NCBI GenBank assembly: GCA_947488175.1
Contig: CANKYO010000014.1
Coordinates: 1 to 64,000 of the forward strand
Source of the DNA: an uncultured Paracoccaceae bacterium
Lineage (GTDB): Bacteria; Pseudomonadota; Alphaproteobacteria; Rhodobacterales; Rhodobacteraceae
Direction of reading: 5' to 3'
Length of the DNA: 64,000 nt
Positions 32,966 through 42,236 of the stretch are shown piece by piece (within the stretch, counting starts at the first letter, position 1; every line of letters begins with the position of its first letter). A program made the position numbers and the translations under genes. The notes beneath the pieces are model-generated. The model was not told the DNA's origin. It worked only from the letters and a program-made list of their open reading frames with translations, and did not search any database.

Positions 32966-35058
32966 AACGTCCGGGACACTGACAAGTTGATGCTACGGCC
33001 CGCGCGGCGCACATCGGCGCTTTGCAGATGTGTGCGGTAATCTGTATCGGCAACGTTGATTACGCCAAGCCGCACGGTAAGATCCTTGAACACGCCTTCG
33101 TCGGGGGTCCATGCCGCATAGATATCGTGGATCACCTCATCAGGGGTGTCGATTGTTGTGACACCCGTCATGCCGGCGCTTGACCGGCCTTTGCTTTCGT
33201 AATGGGTTCCGGTCCAACCCAATTCCAGATTGACGGCGGGAACGCGTGTGCCCAGCGACAGCACTAGCGTGTTGGCGGGAATGCGGTCTTCCAGATTGGG
33301 GTTCAGGGATGCCGGATCGCTTTCATTTTCGCCATCCAGGTTGGTGTAGGCAAGCGCACCAAAGAACCGTTCAGATTCATAGGCGGCTTCGAGTTCCACG
33401 CCCTGAATAGATGCCTCGTCTATATTGACAAAGACCGGTTCGCCTGCGGCCCCTGCATTGTTGCGGGCGATCAGGTTATCAAGGTCATTGCGGAAAGCGA
33501 CCGTTTTGAACGACAGTTGATCACCTGTGCCAAGCACATCATTTTGACTATAAGAAAAGCCCAGTTCGATATTGCGGCTTTCCTCGTTTTCCAGTGTTCC
33601 TGCCGAAACCTGATCCGCACCGCCGGTCGTCGCGCGGCTGTCATAAAGCTCGTCCACCACCGGCAGACGTTCGGTGTACGAGGCAGAACCGAAAACCGCC
33701 CATTGATCCGTCAGCTGGTAATGCAGTGCCAGCGTGGCGGCTTTGCCTTCGCCGTTAACCGTTTGATCTGTGGGGACCTGATCGCCCGGCGTCGTTTCCT
33801 GAAAATCGATGCGGGCGCCGGTCAGCACGGTCAGTTTCTGATCCCAGATGAATTCGTTCTGGGCAAAAATGCCGATGGTGTCTGTTGTGCCTTCTGGCTG
33901 AAATGCCGCATTAGCGGCAGAGGCGCGGGTGCTGATCCGGTCTTGCTGGCTAATATCAACGCCGAAGGTCAGATAGTTTTCAGCAGCAGCCCCCTGAAAT
34001 TGCGCTGTGTTTTCAATGCGCAGCCCCCGCCCTTCATAGGCGTAATCGGTGTCAAAACTGTCGGCGATGCCGGGACTGCCCTGAAAATCGGTGACGTAGT
34101 TTTCGGATTTGCCGTAGGACAACTGAACCTCAAGATCGATCAGGTTATTGTCCAAGGGGTTGTATTGGTAGTTCACGAAGGCAGTTGTGTCGATCACTTC
34201 GCGATCAACGGTGCCGAAGAAACTGACATTGTCGATCACATCCAATAACTGATCATCCGCTTCGCCCTGATAGCGGATATAGCCGGTTTCAACTGCGTGC
34301 TCATCCGCGTCACCAAAGCGAAGCGTGCCTTTGACCAATAGGTTTGTTTCGGTGATGCGCGTGCCAAAAATGCGGTCGCCGTCACCGCTTTCCATGAAAT
34401 CACTGTCATCATAGATAAATCCGATCAGGCCATCGAACTGATCATCAGGTGCAAAGGCAAGGAAGGTTGCGGATTCCCTGCCGTCACCATTGCTGCGATA
34501 TTCCAGCTTTTGATCAATACCAAAGGGGTCGCCCGGTTCAAGAAAATCAGAGGCGTCTTTCGTTTCCAGCGACACGACACCCGCCAGCGCACCGGCGCCG
34601 TAAAGGGTCGATGATGCAGGCCCACGCAGGATTTCGACTGTTTTGAAGAACGCTGGGTCGGTAAACAGCGACCCCTGCCGATAGGATTCGTAGTATTTCT
34701 TAACCCCGTCAATCAAAGTCACAATCCGTGGTTCATCGGCGGATGTCCCACCACCGATTCCACGGATATTCAGGCTTTCGCCAAATCGCGACTCTGACCC
34801 GACGGTCGAGATACCTGGGCTGCGTTCCAGCACATCGCCAATGGTGCCCGGCTGCACCGTTGCGATATCGTCCTCATCAAGGACCGAAATGGATTGCGGT
34901 GCGTCAATCGCGACTTTTTCCGCACCAGCCCCCAGCACGATACGCCCGAGTGGTGTGAAGGTTTCGGCATCTTCCTGCGCCATGGCAGGTGCCGCGACGG
35001 TGCCAATCACGGCCACAAATGTCAGCAAAATATGTCGTTTTGATTTTCCGATACGCAT
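32962..35058 (-). CDS. hmuR: TonB-dependent haem/haemoglobin receptor
   Basis: A 698-aa outer-membrane receptor. The chosen ATG (after GGAAG) starts a signal peptide (residues 1-30, ending PAMAQ); a 63-residue extension to 35247 is rejected. A plug domain (about 50-160; SISVLDEDDIATVQPGTIGD, NIRGIGGG) precedes a 22-strand barrel ending in aromatic residues (SVSRTF). Haem receptors share FRAP and NPNL boxes: NPNL is present near residue 610, while the FRAP position reads ERLP in SYTERLPVVDELYD. It heads the leftward operon, divergent from hmuS, with an IRO-type operator in its promoter region. Confidence 0.92.
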   Translation of the reverse strand: MRIGKSKRHILLTFVAVIGTVAAPAMAQEDAETFTPLGRIVLGAGAEKVAIDAPQSISVLDEDDIATVQPGTIGDVLERSPGISTVGSESRFGESLNIRGIGGGTSADEPRIVTLIDGVKKYYESYRQGSLFTDPAFFKTVEILRGPASSTLYGAGALAGVVSLETKDASDFLEPGDPFGIDQKLEYRSNGDGRESATFLAFAPDDQFDGLIGFIYDDSDFMESGDGDRIFGTRITETNLLVKGTLRFGDADEHAVETGYIRYQGEADDQLLDVIDNVSFFGTVDREVIDTTAFVNYQYNPLDNNLIDLEVQLSYGKSENYVTDFQGSPGIADSFDTDYAYEGRGLRIENTAQFQGAAAENYLTFGVDISQQDRISTRASAANAAFQPEGTTDTIGIFAQNEFIWDQKLTVLTGARIDFQETTPGDQVPTDQTVNGEGKAATLALHYQLTDQWAVFGSASYTERLPVVDELYDSRATTGGADQVSAGTLENEESRNIELGFSYSQNDVLGTGDQLSFKTVAFRNDLDNLIARNNAGAAGEPVFVNIDEASIQGVELEAAYESERFFGALAYTNLDGENESDPASLNPNLEDRIPANTLVLSLGTRVPAVNLELGWTGTHYESKGRSSAGMTGVTTIDTPDEVIHDIYAAWTPDEGVFKDLTVRLGVINVADTDYRTHLQSADVRRAGRSINLSVSRTF

Positions 35059-35126
35059 AGACTTCCCAATCTTTTCAGCGGTTATGCTGGCTGGGAAGCT
35101 GGCGTTGCCTTTCCGCTTATTAATGC

Positions 35127-35141
35127 TGACAAAAAGAGTCA
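35127..35141. promoter_or_regulatory. IRO-type iron-responsive operator (TGA-N9-TCA)
   Basis: TGACAAAAAGAGTCA fits the TGA-N9-TCA pattern of the RirA iron-responsive operator of alphaproteobacteria. It is 69 bp upstream of the hmuR start. A second dyad, GTCAAG-TAC-CTTGAC at 35138-35152, overlaps it, and TTGACT on the minus strand in the same place could be a -35 box. The whole region separates hmuR from hmuS. Confidence 0.55.
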
Positions 35142-35381
35142 AGTACCTTGACGGACTTGCGTTGTTGCGACGCAGTTCTGTGCAAAACCCGTGAAAAAGC
35201 GGAGTTTGGGATGCCGACGTCGACAATGCGCACAGCCCCCCTTGCATCTGAACTACAATTCCTAGTAATTCTATCAGGAATAGGGTGGAGGTTATCCATC
35301 ACCCCCCTCGCAGCCAGGCGGAATCGCATTCCCGGCCCAGCCGTTTCTCTTCCTTATCGTCGCATCACAGCAAGGCAGACA

Positions 35382-36440
35382 ATGGCACAGCGTAACTCGA
35401 TCTCTCCTGCGGATATCCGCGCTCAACACCTTGAAAACCCCAAAACCCGCGAACGCGATCTGGCGGCAAAGCTGGGCATCAGCGAAGCCGCACTGGTTGC
35501 CGCCCATTGCGGCGATCTGGCGACCCGGATTGATCCGCATCCCGATCACGTCATGGGACTGGCCACGAAACTGGGCGAGGTTATGGCGCTGACCCGCAAC
35601 GAAAGCTGCGTCCATGAAAAGGTGGGGGTTTATGACAATTACCACCCCGGTGGCCATGCCGCCATGGTATTGACTGACGATATAGACCTGCGGATCTTTC
35701 CGACGCATTGGAAACATGCATTTCTGGTTGAAAAGCATACTGACGAGCAAATGCGCCGCAATGTGCAGGTGTTTGATGCTGCCGGTGATGCGGTACACAA
35801 GATTTTCGTTCGCACCCCGGAAGGCCATGCCGTCTGGGAAAACTACCGCGAAATCGGCGCGCTGGATGATCAAAGCCAGACAATTACGACAACCCCGCGG
35901 GTCCCCCCCGAAACCCCCAAGGCCGATGCCGCGAATGTAGATATCCTGCGCAAGGAATGGGCACGCATGACCGACACGCATCAGTTCATGCGCCTGACAA
36001 GCAAGCTGAAAATGAACCGCCTTGGGGCATACCGCATCGCCGGTGCGCCACTCGTGCGTCCGCTGGCAACCGATGCTGTCAACGACGCGCTGACAGCAGT
36101 GGCACGACAGGGGATTGAGGTGATGATTTTCACCGGCAATCGCGGTTGCATCCAGATCCACAGCGGTCCGATTGAGACACTACGGCCCATGGGCCCATGG
36201 CAAAACGTGATGGACCCCCGCTTTAACCTGCATCTGCGCGCTGATCACGTGGCCGAGGTATGGGCGGTGGAAAAGCCCACCAAACGCGGCATGGCTGTGT
36301 CGCTTGAGGCGTTCGATGGGCAGGGCGCGCTGATCTTCCAGATCTTCGGAGTGGGCAAGGAAGGGCGCGATCATCGCGCGGCCTGGGCGGATGTCGTCAA
36401 CGCGCTGCCGGGTCTTGCGCAAAAGGAAACGGTCGGATGA
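35382..36440 (+). CDS. hmuS: HmuS haem-handling / haem-degrading protein
   Basis: A 352-aa cytoplasmic HemS/ChuS/HmuS-family protein of two tandem homologous halves. The chosen ATG gives the family N-terminus (MAQRNSISPADIRAQHLENP). Conserved elements include MALTRNESCVHEKVGVYDNY in the first half and GNRGCIQIHSGPIETLRPMG with NLHLRADHVAEVWAVEKPT in the second; a histidine in these families ligates haem. It accepts haem imported by HmuTUV and may degrade or pass it on. It overlaps hmuT by 4 bp. Confidence 0.94.
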   Translation: MAQRNSISPADIRAQHLENPKTRERDLAAKLGISEAALVAAHCGDLATRIDPHPDHVMGLATKLGEVMALTRNESCVHEKVGVYDNYHPGGHAAMVLTDDIDLRIFPTHWKHAFLVEKHTDEQMRRNVQVFDAAGDAVHKIFVRTPEGHAVWENYREIGALDDQSQTITTTPRVPPETPKADAANVDILRKEWARMTDTHQFMRLTSKLKMNRLGAYRIAGAPLVRPLATDAVNDALTAVARQGIEVMIFTGNRGCIQIHSGPIETLRPMGPWQNVMDPRFNLHLRADHVAEVWAVEKPTKRGMAVSLEAFDGQGALIFQIFGVGKEGRDHRAAWADVVNALPGLAQKETVG

Positions 36441-37303
36441 ACATCTGGATCAAAGCGGCCAGTTGTGCCGCGCTTACCCTGTTACCTGCAATAGTCCCGG
36501 CAGAGGGTGAAAGGAACGTGCTGTCCATCGGCGGCTCCGTCACCGAAATCGTCTATGCGCTTGGCGAAGGCGACCGCGTGATCGCACGCGATACAACATC
36601 AAGCTACCCGGCCGAGGTCGAGGCATTGCCCGATGTCGGCTATATGCGGGCGCTGTCACCAGAGGGTGTGCTGGCCGTCGCGCCCGGCCTGATCATTTCG
36701 GAAGATGGGGCGGGGCCGCCCGAAACCATCGCGGTGCTTGAGGCGGCTGATATCCCGTTTGTGATGGTCCCGGACACCTATTCCACCGAAGGGATTGTCG
36801 CCAAGATCCTGGCAGTGGGCGAGGCATTGGATGTCGAGGATGCCGCAGCCAAGTTGGCGGAAGATATTCGCGCTCGCCTGCAAATGGCCGAAGCCGCCGC
36901 ATTGGCACGGGCTGGTGACGCTCCCAAACGGGTGCTGTTCATTCTCAGCACCCAAGGCGGGCGCATCATGGCGTCCGGTCGGAACACCGCCGCGAACGGT
37001 ATCATCGAAATGGCTGGCGGCGTGAACGTGATCACCGAATTCGAAGGGTATAAACCGCTGAGTGACGAAGCCGTCACTGCCGCCGCCCCCGATGTGATCC
37101 TGATGATGGATCGCAGTGGTGATCATAGCTCTGACGATGCAGAGCTTTTTGCGATGCCCGCTATCGCCACCACACCGGCAGCCCGAACACAATCCGTTGT
37201 GCGCATGAACGGGCTTTATCTGCTGGGGTTCGGGCCACGGACCGCCGATGCCGTGCTTGAACTGACAGCAGCACTTTACGAAAGCCGGGATGACAATATC
37301 TGA
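36437..37303 (+). CDS. hmuT: Haem ABC transporter periplasmic binding protein HmuT
   Basis: A 288-aa protein with a signal peptide (to about residue 22) and a type III periplasmic binding domain (VLSIGGSVTEIVYALGEGDR; DVGYMRALSPEGVLAVAPGL). The tyrosine in GYMRALSPEG corresponds to the haem ligand in this family. It overlaps hmuS by 4 bp and hmuU by 14 bp, in the usual STUV order. Confidence 0.94.
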   Translation: MNIWIKAASCAALTLLPAIVPAEGERNVLSIGGSVTEIVYALGEGDRVIARDTTSSYPAEVEALPDVGYMRALSPEGVLAVAPGLIISEDGAGPPETIAVLEAADIPFVMVPDTYSTEGIVAKILAVGEALDVEDAAAKLAEDIRARLQMAEAAALARAGDAPKRVLFILSTQGGRIMASGRNTAANGIIEMAGGVNVITEFEGYKPLSDEAVTAAAPDVILMMDRSGDHSSDDAELFAMPAIATTPAARTQSVVRMNGLYLLGFGPRTADAVLELTAALYESRDDNI

Positions 37304-38363
37304 CAGTATTTCCGGCATCGCGGCACCGTCGGACCGGCGCAGCCGTGCGCGGCAGGCGCATATCTGGCTGGCGCTGCTGCTTGGGGTCGTGTCGGTCGTC
37401 AGCCTCGCCACCGGGCCCACCGGCACTTCACTTTGGGGAGCCATCGCGAAATTGTTGGCAGGCGAGCCGCTGACGGCGATGGAACGGGTCGTTTTATGGG
37501 ATATCCGTATGCCACGGCTGATCCTGGGGATCACCGTGGGCGCGGCATTGGCCGTATCGGGCGCGGTGATGCAAGGATTGTTTCGCAACCCACTGGCTGA
37601 TCCCGGTCTTGTCGGGGTGAGCGCCGGTGCCGGGTTGGGGGCAATCCTTGCGATTGTGCTGGGCGCATTGCTGCCGGTTTGGGCGCAGGATGTTGCGGGC
37701 AACGCGCTGGTGCCGATTGCGGCCTTTATGGGGGGATGGCTATCAACCATCATCCTTTACCGCGTCTCGACCCGGCGGGGGCGAACATCTGTGGCAACGA
37801 TGTTGCTGGCCGGGATCGCCCTTGGGGCATTGGCGGGCGCTGTGGCAGGGATATTGGTTTACATGGCCGATGACCGGCAATTGCGTGATCTGACCTTCTG
37901 GGGGTTGGGATCACTGGCTGGGGCCACATGGTCCAAGGTGCTGGTGGCTGGCCCATTGATTGGCCTGGCCGTGATCGCATCGTTATTTCTGGGGCGTGGG
38001 TTGAATGCGCTGGCCTTGGGAGAAGCGACAGCCGCGCACCTGGGTATCCCCGTGCAGCGGTTGAAATCCGCGTCGATTCTGATCGTTGCCGCCGCGACAG
38101 GGGCTGCAGTCGCCGTTTCAGGCGGCATTGGTTTTATCGGCATTGTGGTGCCGCACCTGTTGCGCCTGGCAACTGGGCCGGATCATGAAACGCTGTTGCT
38201 GAATGCCGCGCTTTTGGGGGCAACGTTGCTTTTGGGGGCCGATATCATCAGCCGCCTGATCATCGCCCCGGCTGAACTGCCGATTGGCATTGTAACCGCC
38301 GTTTTGGGTGCCCCGGTATTCCTGTGGATCCTGTTGCGGCGGCGCGGTCTGGTGGATCTTTGA
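37290..38363 (+). CDS. hmuU: Haem ABC transporter permease HmuU
   Basis: A 357-aa FecCD-family permease with about ten transmembrane segments. The family signature is present in RMPRLILGITVGAALAVSGA, MQGLFRNPLADPGLVGVSAG and the coupling region GFIGIVVPHLLRLATGPDH. It starts inside hmuT and is followed 3 bp later by hmuV. Confidence 0.95.
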   Translation: MTISDSISGIAAPSDRRSRARQAHIWLALLLGVVSVVSLATGPTGTSLWGAIAKLLAGEPLTAMERVVLWDIRMPRLILGITVGAALAVSGAVMQGLFRNPLADPGLVGVSAGAGLGAILAIVLGALLPVWAQDVAGNALVPIAAFMGGWLSTIILYRVSTRRGRTSVATMLLAGIALGALAGAVAGILVYMADDRQLRDLTFWGLGSLAGATWSKVLVAGPLIGLAVIASLFLGRGLNALALGEATAAHLGIPVQRLKSASILIVAAATGAAVAVSGGIGFIGIVVPHLLRLATGPDHETLLLNAALLGATLLLGADIISRLIIAPAELPIGIVTAVLGAPVFLWILLRRRGLVDL

Positions 38364-38366
38364 GCC

Positions 38367-39161
38367 ATGATCACTGCCAGCGATATTCAGGTTCGGATCG
38401 CCCAGAAGACAATCCTGCAAGGTGTCAACTTTACCGCCAAACCCGGTCAGGTCACTGCGATTGTCGGTCCAAACGGCTCTGGCAAAACCACGCTTCTGCG
38501 CGCGCTAACCGACGAGGTGCCCTGGACCGGACGGGTACAAATCAACGGGCAAGATACCAGCGCCTACAAACCATGGGAACTGGCCGCGGTGCGCGGCGTG
38601 TTGCCCCAGGCAGCAACGCTTGCATTTCCGTTCACGGTGATTGAGGTGGTGCGCATGGGGCTGATGTCTGGCATCCACGGCCACAATGACACCATCGCCC
38701 AACGAGCGTTGGACATGGTAGGGCTGAACGGTTACGAAAAGCGTTTTTTCCATGAGCTGTCCGGCGGCGAGCAGCAGCGGGCCCATCTGGCGCGCGCCCT
38801 TTGCCAAGTGTGGGAGCCAGTGCAAAACGGCAGCCCGCGATGGTTGTTACTTGATGAACCGGTGGCCAGCCTTGATATCGGTCATCAACTGCTGATCATG
38901 AATTGCCTGGCTGTCTTTGCTCAGCGGGGCGGGGGTGTTGTGGCTGTCATGCACGACCTGAACCTGACAGCAATGGTTGCGGACGTGGTGACGATCATTG
39001 CGGATGGACACGCCATCGCGCGTGGGCCGGTTGCGGATGTCTTTAACGATCAGACACTTTCTGCTGCATATAAATGCGATCTGAGAACCAATACTGTCCC
39101 TACGCATCCCAAGGCATTTATCCTGCCGCAAGTAGCGAGGCTGAGTTGCTCCGCAGTTTGA
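38367..39161 (+). CDS. hmuV: Haem ABC transporter ATPase HmuV
   Basis: A 264-aa ABC ATPase with Walker A (GPNGSGKTT), signature LSGGEQQRAHLARAL, Walker B (WLLLDEPVASLD) and switch histidine (MHDLN). It completes the HmuTUV importer that moves haem from the periplasm to HmuS. Confidence 0.95.
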   Translation: MITASDIQVRIAQKTILQGVNFTAKPGQVTAIVGPNGSGKTTLLRALTDEVPWTGRVQINGQDTSAYKPWELAAVRGVLPQAATLAFPFTVIEVVRMGLMSGIHGHNDTIAQRALDMVGLNGYEKRFFHELSGGEQQRAHLARALCQVWEPVQNGSPRWLLLDEPVASLDIGHQLLIMNCLAVFAQRGGGVVAVMHDLNLTAMVADVVTIIADGHAIARGPVADVFNDQTLSAAYKCDLRTNTVPTHPKAFILPQVARLSCSAV

Positions 39162-39363
39162 TATATCTTGCGGAATTTGTGAACTGTCGAACCTCCAATT
39201 GCATAACAACAAGAAAGGCGGAGCGTTGACTAATTTCTCTTGCTGCGAGTGCGTGCGGCGAGGTTGGAGCACTTACAGTATGGGCTAGCACTCGACATCT
39301 GCTAATTTGGTATCAGATGCCAGACCTCGGCCGATGATGCCGCTCTTTGTCCATCGTAGCTAG

Positions 39364-39392
39364 CACCCACCCTGCGCACAGCAGGGTGGGTG
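39364..39392. terminator. Strong hairpin between convergent hmuV and VWA genes
   Basis: A perfect 12-bp stem (CACCCACCCTGC / GCAGGGTGGGTG) with a 5-nt loop lies 8 bp from the VWA stop. No T tract follows on the minus strand. It may terminate transcription from both sides. Confidence 0.6.
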
Positions 39393-39399
39393 AGTGTGT

Positions 39400-41514
39400 T
39401 TACCGCGACAGGCTTTGTGCTAGTCGCATCAGTTGCACGGCTTCGGTCCGGTAGCCGAACGGGTCTTCGCCCCGATTGGCGTTGGCGAGCGAGATGGCGT
39501 CGTCGTAGCCCCAGTCGCCTAAGTAGCTGTCATCGCGCAGCAGTTGCCCGAAACCGGCGATGGCGGCGGCGAAGTTCGCCTCGGTCCCCGGGATGCTTTC
39601 GCCGATGATCGGGGTTTCGATCAGTTGGCTGGTATCCTCGCCCGGTTCCTTGTAGCGCAGTTTGACATAGCCCAGTTCGTCAGAGGATGCCGCCACCGTG
39701 TTGGGCGCGTAGCGCAGCGGGTCGCTGAGTTGCGCGGGACTGCCCACGGGCGTGATTTCGTAGATCGCCGTGACCGAATGGCCTGCGCCAAGTTCGCCCG
39801 CATCGACCTTGTCATTGTTGAAGTCTTCGCGCGCCAGTGCCCGCGTCTCGTAGCCGATCAGTCGGTATTCGGCGACCTGTGCCGGGTTGAATTCGACCTG
39901 CACCTTCACGTCGCCCGCGATGGGGAAGAGTGCGCCGGTGAGTTGATCGACCAGCACCTTCTGCGCCTCTGACAGGGTGTCGATATAGGCCGCTGTGCCG
40001 TTCCCGTTCTGGGCAAGGGCCTGCATCGTTGCGTCGTCCAGATTGCCCCGCCCGAAGCCGAGAACACTCAGATAGGTGCCCGTCTCGCGCTTGTCGGCGA
40101 TGAAGTCTTTCAGAGCATTTGGGTTGCTGATGCCCACGTTGAAATCGCCATCTGTAGCGAGGATGATGCGGCTGACCTGACCGTCTTCTTTCATCGTGTC
40201 AGCCACCGCGTAGGCCTGTTGTAGCCCGCCTTGCCCATTGGTGGACCCGCCTGCGCCAAGTGATTGGATCGCCTGCAGGATCGTTGTGCGCTCGGATGCT
40301 GCCGTGGGGGCGAGCACCTGACCGGCGCTGCCCGCGTATTCGACGATGGCGACTTCGTCCTCTGGCCGGAGTTGATCGAGCATCAGCCGGAAGGACTGTT
40401 TCAGGAGCGGCAGTTTGGTCGGGTCGTTCATGGACCCTGACGTGTCGATCAGGAAGACGAGGTTCAACGGTGGCCGGTCATCCAGCGCGGGCATTTCGCC
40501 TTGCAGGGCGATGTGGACCAGTTGCGTGTCGGCGTTCCAGGGGGTCTGGAAGCTGCTGATTGTGGGCCGGAACGGTGCCTCGCCCGCGTCGGGGGCAGGG
40601 TAGTCGTAGGGGAAGTAGTTGATCATTTCCTCGATCCGGACGGCCTGTGCCGGGGGCAGTTGACCGCGCGAAAGGGAGGAGCGGATGACCGAATAGGCAG
40701 CCGTGTCCACGTCAATGGAGAAGGTGGAGACGGGGTCGTCGGATGTGATTTTGAGGTCGTTGGGGCCCTCGGTTGGGAAGGCTTCGGTGTTGGGTTCAGA
40801 GCGTTGAACAAGATCCACATCGGAGCTGATCGGTGGCGCCACAATTGTCCGCGCGGGACCTGCGTTTTGGTTCGCCGAAGGGGACGCCGTGGGTGCGGCC
40901 GCAATGCTGGGCGCGCGGGGTTGGGGGGCGGCCTCTTCTGACAATTCAGCGCCGCCCAACGCACCAACAACTTCTTCCATTGGCGCGCTTTGCAAGGCGA
41001 CATCCGCCTCGCTTGTGCGCAGTCTTTCGGTTTTGCCAACTTCATCTTCCAAGACGACCGCAGGTGGCGGCGGCGCAACGCGCACCAGCGCCGGCGACTC
41101 CTGTGTTTGTCGCGTGCTGTCATCGGTGAAGGACTGATCGCGCCGCGTTTCGTTGTCGGTCGGAATCGCGGCTTCCGTTACATTGCGCTCGATCTCGCCG
41201 GTGAGGTTTTGCGTAGCGCCTTCGGGGCGCAAAAAATCCTGCCCTTGCGGTGTCAGAAACAGAAAGCCGCAAGCGACGAGCGCGGTTGTCGTCGTCAGTG
41301 CCGCTTTGGATGTGAATGTGTTCAGCATGGTCTTTACTCCTGTCCAGAGGCCTTTTGGCCCGTTTGCAGGAGTGGGACGCGGGGCAGTCCGCGATCCTTG
41401 GAGGTTTTCGAAATTTTTCTGAGCCAGTGCCAGATTTTCCGCCCGCCGCGCGGCGTCAGGCCGGGGTGTGGCGCTATCCATCGTTGCCTTGAGGTCGCTT
41501 AGGTCATCAGTCAT
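39400..41514 (-). CDS. Membrane-anchored VWA-domain protein (YfbK type) coupled to an ECF sigma factor
   Basis: A 704-aa protein. The N-terminal 70 residues are cytoplasmic and charged (LSDLKATMDS, ARRAENLALAQKNFENLQ), then one membrane helix (about 72-90) and a proline/alanine-rich linker to residue 240. YfbK-type domains follow: an N-terminal part with DDPVSTFSIDVDTAAYSVIR (255-335), a VWA domain with intact metal site (FLIDTSGSM at 354-362, GGSTNG, ATDGDFN), and a C-terminal domain to the end. It overlaps the upstream sigma-factor gene by 4 bp, so the N-terminal tail may be an anti-sigma segment. The role is inferred, not established. Confidence 0.87.
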   Translation of the reverse strand: MTDDLSDLKATMDSATPRPDAARRAENLALAQKNFENLQGSRTAPRPTPANGPKGLWTGVKTMLNTFTSKAALTTTTALVACGFLFLTPQGQDFLRPEGATQNLTGEIERNVTEAAIPTDNETRRDQSFTDDSTRQTQESPALVRVAPPPPAVVLEDEVGKTERLRTSEADVALQSAPMEEVVGALGGAELSEEAAPQPRAPSIAAAPTASPSANQNAGPARTIVAPPISSDVDLVQRSEPNTEAFPTEGPNDLKITSDDPVSTFSIDVDTAAYSVIRSSLSRGQLPPAQAVRIEEMINYFPYDYPAPDAGEAPFRPTISSFQTPWNADTQLVHIALQGEMPALDDRPPLNLVFLIDTSGSMNDPTKLPLLKQSFRLMLDQLRPEDEVAIVEYAGSAGQVLAPTAASERTTILQAIQSLGAGGSTNGQGGLQQAYAVADTMKEDGQVSRIILATDGDFNVGISNPNALKDFIADKRETGTYLSVLGFGRGNLDDATMQALAQNGNGTAAYIDTLSEAQKVLVDQLTGALFPIAGDVKVQVEFNPAQVAEYRLIGYETRALAREDFNNDKVDAGELGAGHSVTAIYEITPVGSPAQLSDPLRYAPNTVAASSDELGYVKLRYKEPGEDTSQLIETPIIGESIPGTEANFAAAIAGFGQLLRDDSYLGDWGYDDAISLANANRGEDPFGYRTEAVQLMRLAQSLSR

Positions 41515-42056
41515 GCCACGTCCTCCTTTTCCTTGATCGCCCGCAGGGCCTTTTTGGCTTCCGATATCCGCCAGCTGATCGTGCCTTCGCTGACGCCGAG
41601 GATGTCGGCGGCCTGTGCATGGGTCATGTCATCGAGCACAAGGGCGAGGGTGTCGCGCAGGTCTGTGTTCAGTTGGTTCATGGCGGCGGTCAGCCAGTCG
41701 ATTTGTTCGTTCGTGTCCCGGTTCGCGGCGGTGCGGTTGGTTTCCCAATCGCCCCAGCCGGTCGTTGCGCGCGTGTATGTCGCACGCTTGCGCCGCCGGT
41801 CGTGGGCGGCGTTGACGGCGACGCGGTAGAGCCAGGTCGTGACCTTGGCTCGGCGCTGATAGCTGGCAAGCTTGGCGGGCAGGGCCGCACAGATATCCTG
41901 CGTCAGATCCTCTGCCTCGGCCCGTGCACCGGTCAGCCGGAAGCAGAAGGCGAACAGCCGGTCATAATGGCGATCAAGCAGGCTCGCGAAGGCCTGCCCA
42001 TCACCATGGGCGGCCGCCTCTGCCAGGTCCTCGTCGCTTGTCATCATGCGCATCAC
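41511..42056 (-). CDS. ECF-type RNA polymerase sigma factor
   Basis: A 181-aa sigma70-family ECF factor. Region 2 (about 15-85) contains FASLLDRHYDRLFAFCFRLT and DLTQDICAALPAKL, and region 4 (about 125-175) contains LVLDDMTHAQAADILGVSEG with TISWRISEAKKALR. The start has three nearby methionines (residues 1, 2 and 4). It is translationally coupled to the VWA protein. I found no convincing ECF-type autoregulatory promoter in the 180 bp upstream. Confidence 0.9.
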   Translation of the reverse strand: MMRMMTSDEDLAEAAAHGDGQAFASLLDRHYDRLFAFCFRLTGARAEAEDLTQDICAALPAKLASYQRRAKVTTWLYRVAVNAAHDRRRKRATYTRATTGWGDWETNRTAANRDTNEQIDWLTAAMNQLNTDLRDTLALVLDDMTHAQAADILGVSEGTISWRISEAKKALRAIKEKEDVA

Positions 42057-42236
42057 AATTGGTTGGACGGGGGTGGATGGTCAATCCTTGGTGAGGTGGG
42101 TATTTTTTTGACGTGAATGACTGCAAGCAGTCCATCCTGACCGATGCTGCGGCGTAAACCAATGTCGGCAAAGGCACCGCCAGTAGGATATTCTTAATGC
42201 CAAACGCTTTTTCCGTTCCGACAACGAACGAAAAAC

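Noticed and set aside
39364-39392. Part of a CRISPR array or transposon end, because of the perfect 12-bp inverted repeat
   Set aside because: A single hairpin between two convergent genes, with no further copies, transposase or direct repeats; best read as a terminator.
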